NCBI GenBank assembly: GCA_016946835.1
Contig: JACVTC010000111.1
Span: forward strand, 370,001-412,500
Direction: 5' to 3'
Length of the DNA: 42,500 nt
DNA from: Neocallimastix lanati (nom. inval.)
Lineage: Eukaryota > Neocallimastigomycota > Neocallimastigomycetes > Neocallimastigales > Neocallimastigaceae
The notes below the pieces were generated by a model, which was not told where the DNA came from, did no database searches, and worked only from the letters and a program-made list of their open reading frames with translations. Both the position numbers and the translations under genes were made by a program. Of the stretch, positions 38,420 through 42,500 are shown one piece after another; positions within the stretch are counted from its first letter, which is position 1, and every line of letters begins with the position of its first letter.

Positions 38420-39400
38420 ATGGAAATTAAAAATATAAATTATAATAATATTTTTAAAAAAGATCTACCAGTTTGCGCCGTATCTAAAAATGCCTTATCT
38501 ATTCCAGAAATAAATTTCTTCCAATACCACCAAGTTAAAGCACCAATGAAAAAGGAGATCCATGTACAACCAGTTGCAAAGAGTAACATAATCATTTCAA
38601 GGTATTATCAATTTTATTAAAATTTTATTTTTCTTTTTACCTGTAAAGTGTTCTTATGGAGCAGATTACAATCGCATCAAAAAAAAAACAAAAACACTAT
38701 CAATAATAATACTCTAATGAAATTTATTTTATTAAAAAAATTCTTTTATCAATCTCTTTATTATAAAAATTCTTTTTATTAGTTATTAACTGCAAAATAG
38801 TTAACAACTACATTTTTTTAATAAAATAATTTTATATTTATATTGTTTCTTAACTATAATATACTATTTCTATTTATTTAAACATATATTCAATATAAAA
38901 TAAACAAAAACTAATCTAAAATTAAATAAAGTTATAAAAAACTAAAACTAATTCAATAAGCTTTTTATTCAATTTGTTTTGACTCAAATTGAATAAGTTC
39001 TTATTTATTTATTTATTATTCTTTTATTATTAATACTATTAATTATATATTACTATTTAATTTTTAATGATTATTAAACTAAACTAAAATTATTAACATA
39101 TTTTATTACTAAATTTTAAGTTATTTAGAAATTAATTTTATATTTTTAAATTTATATATTATAAAAAATATAAATATATTATTAATTTTTATAAACAATT
39201 AATTTCATATATTAATATATTTTACATAATTTTATGCATTAGCATTATTTTGTAAACGTGAATTACATTAAATAATACAAAATAAATTAATGTACTAAAG
39301 ATATTGATCATACTTTTACATTACCATATCAGTAGGTCGTTTTTTTTTTTTAAGATCTTTTATTGATTCGTTTCCGCTTGATTCATCAGCAAAAGACTGA
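38420..39400 (+). CDS. Possible two-exon small gene with an LTR in its intron
   Basis: Exon 1, 38420-38601: MEIKNINYNNIFKKDLPVCA, then VSKNALSIPEINFFQYHQVK, APMKKEIHVQPVAKSNIIIS. Donor GTATTATC at 38602; acceptor after a T-run, TTTTAAG, at 39354. Exon 2, 39355-39400, restores phase (AG+A) and reads RSFIDSFPLDSSAKD then TGA: 75 residues in all. The intron is 753 bp only because solo LTR 2b (679 bp plus 5-bp duplication) sits inside it; without it the intron would be about 69 bp, normal for this genome. No family recognised and no signal or membrane segment. The splice model depends on phase fit and typical intron signals; the ORF could be chance. Confidence 0.45.
38642..39320 (+). mobile_element. 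Solo LTR, family 2, copy b
   Basis: 679 bp, TGTAAAGTGTTCTTATGGAG ... ATACTTTTACA, with perfect TTACC duplications at 38637-38641 and 39321-39325. Hairpin GTTATTAACT/AGTTAACAAC at 38782-38808. Homologous to 22352-22955 and 39926-40165. The exact duplication shows this is a relatively recent or well-preserved insertion. Confidence 0.88.
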
Positions 39401-39801
39401 TAAGTTTACAACTAGTTGATTTTCATTTATTTTATTAAAAATGTTAATTATCAATTAACTTATTAAAATTGATTAATATCGTTTTTGATGAAATTAATTC
39501 ATCAAAAACGTTGTCTGATAAAGTATTGTTTTATTGTTTATTTCTTTAATTATTTTAATTTAATATTTTTTTTTTAATGTTTTACTTTTATTTATTTATT
39601 TATTTTTATTTTTAAGCTTTTATTGGTGATATTTATTTAAATAATAAATTTTTTATTATAAAAAATAAATTGAGTTTCAAGAAAATTTTAAATAATAATA
39701 ATATTAATAATTATTTGTAATAAGGGTTAAGAAAATCTGTATTAATTTATATATCATAATAATACAATTGATTAAAGTTAATTAATAATTGATAATCAAA
39801 T
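39401..39801. other. AT-rich spacer
   Basis: Contains an inverted pair TTTTTGATGAA...TTCATCAAAAA at about 39483-39508 and otherwise A/T-rich sequence. No gene seen. Confidence 0.5.
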
Positions 39802-39924
39802 ATGTTAATTAATATATCCGGGGCAAGCGGTGTAGCAAGAGGATTAATAGTAATGATTAAAACTGGTTACAATGGTGAGGAGTTGTATACGGTATTGATT
39901 GGTAAGAAACAATGTAATAAATAA
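39802..39924 (+). CDS. Small ORF or first exon, unidentified
   Basis: ATG at 39802 opens MLINISGASGVARGLIVMIK, TGYNGEELYTVLIGKKQCNK, TAA at 39922-39924 (40 codons). About 40% GC in a region under 20%, so likely real or ancestral coding sequence. A canonical donor-like GTAAGA occurs at 39902, after VLIG, so this could be an exon whose downstream partner is lost or lies past LTR 2c, which begins 2 bp after the stop. The SGASGVARG text hints at a glycine-rich loop but no family can be named. Confidence 0.35.
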   Translation: MLINISGASGVARGLIVMIKTGYNGEELYTVLIGKKQCNK

Positions 39925-39925
39925 T

Positions 39926-40165
39926 TGTAATGTATTCTTATGGAACAGATTACGATTACATGAAAACACTATTAATAAAAATACCCAATTAAATTTGTTT
40001 TATTAAAAAAAAAACTTCTTTTTTATTAATATTACTTTATTAACTGTAAAATAGTTAACAACTACATTTCTTTCATAACTTTACATGTTTTTATATTTTT
40101 TCTTAATTATATTATAATATACTATTTCTATTTATTTAAACATATTAATTGAATAAAAAAAAAAA
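39926..40165 (+). mobile_element. Solo LTR, family 2, copy c (partial)
   Basis: TGTAATGTATTCTTATGGAA CAGATTACGATTACA... aligns to the first about 240 bp of copies a and b, including the AACTGTAAAATAGTT hairpin near 40040-40060 and ACTATTTCTATTTATTTAAA. Similarity stops at a poly-A/TA run near 40155, so the 3' part is lost or unrecognisable. No right-hand target duplication. Confidence 0.65.
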
Positions 40166-40491
40166 ATATATAATATATATGAATATATATATATATATTT
40201 TTTACGAAATTTTACACCTATTTATAGTTTCTATGGAAAAATAAATGATTTTTAAGTTAATTATCAAGAAATAATCGAATTATTAGTAATTAAAGAAAGT
40301 TCAAGCAAAATAAGTTTTCTTTCTAGAAAATGAATCTTAGATAAAAAAAAAATATATATATGATAAATATTATTAATAAAATAGAATTTTTTCTAGCTTT
40401 ATCATTTTGACTATCTGATCGATAAAACACGGGTATCTTCTTTAATGCTCTAGATATAATAAAATTTAAAAATATTAAAAAATTTTTAGAA

Positions 40492-40566
40492 AGAGCGCCA
40501 GTTGAACCTTGGAACCTTGGAGGTTCGGCCTGATCTTTATGATAATTTACCAATGAACTATGGTTA
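40492..40566 (-). other. tRNA-like / possible SINE head
   Basis: On the minus strand, A-box TAGTTCATTGGTAA (40560-40547) resembles the D-arm of glycine tRNAs, and GGTTCAACT (40508-40500) fits a B-box, about 40 nt apart. Between them GAACCTCCAAGGTTC can form a 6-bp stem. Acceptor-stem ends do not pair, so it is a tRNA pseudogene or the promoter head of a SINE. Confidence 0.4.
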
Positions 40567-42218
40567 CTAATTTTATAATGTAAAAAGTACTTAACAAAGT
40601 ACTACCATTATGATAATAATGTGGTTACATAACATTATTATTAGATAATATGATACATTTGTATTATTCCTAAATTAAATAGATTAATTATTAGAGTTAT
40701 TTTTAATCACAATGAAATAACCAATCATGTATTTAATTATATTATAAAATGATAAAGTACGAAGTTCAGGTTCGGTTCTTTTAAGGTTTGTTCTCTTAAA
40801 TGGGAGATATAATTTATATGTTTTATAAAAATTATTTTATTTAAAATTTATTTATTTAGAAGAATTACATTTACTTATCATTATTTAAAATGAAATGTAA
40901 ACTAACATTTATTCCAAAAATTAATATTTATTTTCATATTTTAATCTCAAGAATTATTATAATCTACTATTTCTTATTCTTGGATAGAGACCTAAACTAT
41001 TTCTTATATTTTCCTCTTTTATAATCATATACTAATAATAAAGGATTTCCTATATTAAAGTATAAATATTAATTTACTTTCATTAATGTTAAATTAAATA
41101 ATATAAATATATAAATTAATTTCTAATAAAAATACAATAAAAACTAGATTAATACATAAAATTTATTCTTTTACTACATTTCTTAATTAACATAAATTGA
41201 TTATTAACTGGAGTTTTTATTTCTATATCATATCAATAATAATATTTTTGAAAATATAACATGAATTTATTTTTTCAAATTATAATTAATTATTTTTATT
41301 TATTATTTGATTGATAATATTTTTTATTTAATTTTAGAAAATTTTATTTTTTTCTTTTTTTTTTTTTTTAGCTTATTAAATATAACTTTTTATAATAGTA
41401 ACGCTATTGTATAAAGTTTTAAAAATTTTAAAGTACTAAAATAAGGAATAATAAGCTCAAACAAAGGGCTATAAGCCATATGTTCACCTCTCTTTTCAAA
41501 TTATTCTATCTGCTAAATAACGATAACTAACAAAAAATTATTCAATAACGCAAAATTATTCCATACAAGGTACTTGGAATTAGGTTATGTAATTTTTATC
41601 TTTTATGGATTTTTTTTTTTTTTTTTAGCAATTATTATTATGATTAATTATTTTAATAGAATAATTTATGTGTATAGTCAGCGTTGTGTTTTCATGTTAT
41701 TATCACATAAAATAATAAAATACACATGATTGCTCATTACATAATATCTAAAATTATTAAAATAATTACTCTATCTAATTATGGAATAATGCGAATGTAT
41801 GATAATCATTCAACAATATTAATAAATTAACGCATTATTACTTACTATTGAGGTAGTACTCAGTACGTACCTTTTGTACTAGTTGAGAGTTTCATTACAT
41901 TTATTTTTAAAAAAGAAAACTTTTAATTACTTTATTTTATGAAAATATGATTAAAAAAAAGAAAAAAATTTTTTTTTCAAAAAAAATATATACATTTATT
42001 TTAAAATTGTATGATATAAAAACTAATTAATACATGATTTTATTTACTTATAATGTTGAACTATTGTTAACTTCTTTTTCTTTTTAAAGATTTTATTTTT
42101 TTACTTGAACTAGAATTTTATTTATTTAATTATTTATTTATTTAAAATTGTATTAAAATTACTCTTTTTAAATCTTATTATTTAAAAATTTGCTCTAAAA
42201 TAATCAATAAAGGTAGGA
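40567..42218. other. AT-rich intergenic region
   Basis: No convincing gene. An imperfect inverted pair, ATTATTCCATA (about 41550-41565) and TATGGAATAAT (about 41780-41792), encloses about 220 bp and could be the ends of a small inverted-repeat element. A T17 run lies at 41609-41627. Confidence 0.45.
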
Positions 42219-42317
42219 TTATCTATCCCATAAATTCTTTATTGCTAGATCGTTTTGATCTTCATAATTAGTATTTTCATACCATTATTCAAAGTAGTCC
42301 TCCAATTCTTCAACCAT
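42219..42317 (-). pseudogene. Short coding remnant at window edge
   Basis: Minus-strand frame MVEELEDYFE, TAA, WYENTNYEDQNDLAIKNLWD, R, TAA. Acidic sequence with one internal stop, again where Gln is plausible. Upstream (42318-42440) Lys/Glu-rich text in other frames suggests a decayed gag-like leader. A 22-bp palindrome, (CAACAAATATA) and its complement, lies near 42453-42474. Too short to identify. Confidence 0.3.
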
Positions 42318-42500
42318 TTTTCTACCTATTATTCTTTATTCTTTATTTACTTCTTTATTCTTCTTCTTCTATAGAGATAAATAGTTCTTCTTGAGTGAGG
42401 TTAAACCACATCAACCTCTGTTCTCTTTTCTTTGTTTATTTTCTTCTTCTACAACAAATATATATATTTGTTGAAAGCCAAAGTTCTTTTTTTTTTCATC

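Overview
The window looks like nuclear DNA from a very AT-rich, intron-bearing fungus. An anaerobic gut fungus (Neocallimastigomycota) fits best. Evidence: a fungal-type dCMP deaminase with an N-terminal P-loop domain, a germinal-centre (STE20/GCK-III) kinase split by short GTAAA...TAG introns, long (AAT)n and pentanucleotide tracts between genes and inside introns, and a dense layer of decayed retroelements. The lineage is inferred, since no rRNA gene or other marker is present.

Layout. 1-964: AT-rich flank. 965-5924 (-): a 12-exon kinase gene; the spliced model is open for 928 codons and carries every kinase motif. 5925-10634: intergenic DNA with a 700-bp (AAAAT)n satellite. 10635-12074 (+): a 3-exon deoxycytidylate deaminase gene. 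12075-17660: intergenic DNA, a decayed Asn-rich reading frame, a decayed copia-type gag and short repeats. 18040-20716 (-): a dead LINE. 21541-25738: a copia-type gag-protease unit flanked by dispersed repeats. 26180-30570 (-): a gutted Ty3/gypsy element. Three solo LTRs of one family (about 700 bp) sit inside the LINE, the copia gag and the gypsy gag-pol. A second LTR family (about 600-680 bp) appears at 22352, 38642 and 39926.

30575-31110 is an unusual GC-richer island with several perfect hairpins. 32.8-35.2 kb holds scattered unidentified coding remnants. 35597-36952 is the most interesting stretch: a CRESS-DNA-virus-type Rep gene (-) with HUH and superfamily-3 helicase motifs but degraded Walker residues and a 3' frameshift, converging on a decayed plus-strand reading frame that could be the partner capsid gene. 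This is the arrangement of an ambisense circular ssDNA virus copied into the chromosome. 38420-39400 is a possible two-exon small gene whose intron received a solo LTR with a perfect 5-bp target duplication.

Only the kinase and the deaminase look like intact conserved host genes. Most other coding sequence is mobile or viral debris. Many of its stop codons are TAA/TAG where CAA/CAG is plausible, a CpA-to-TpA pattern resembling repeat-induced point mutation or plain AT drift.
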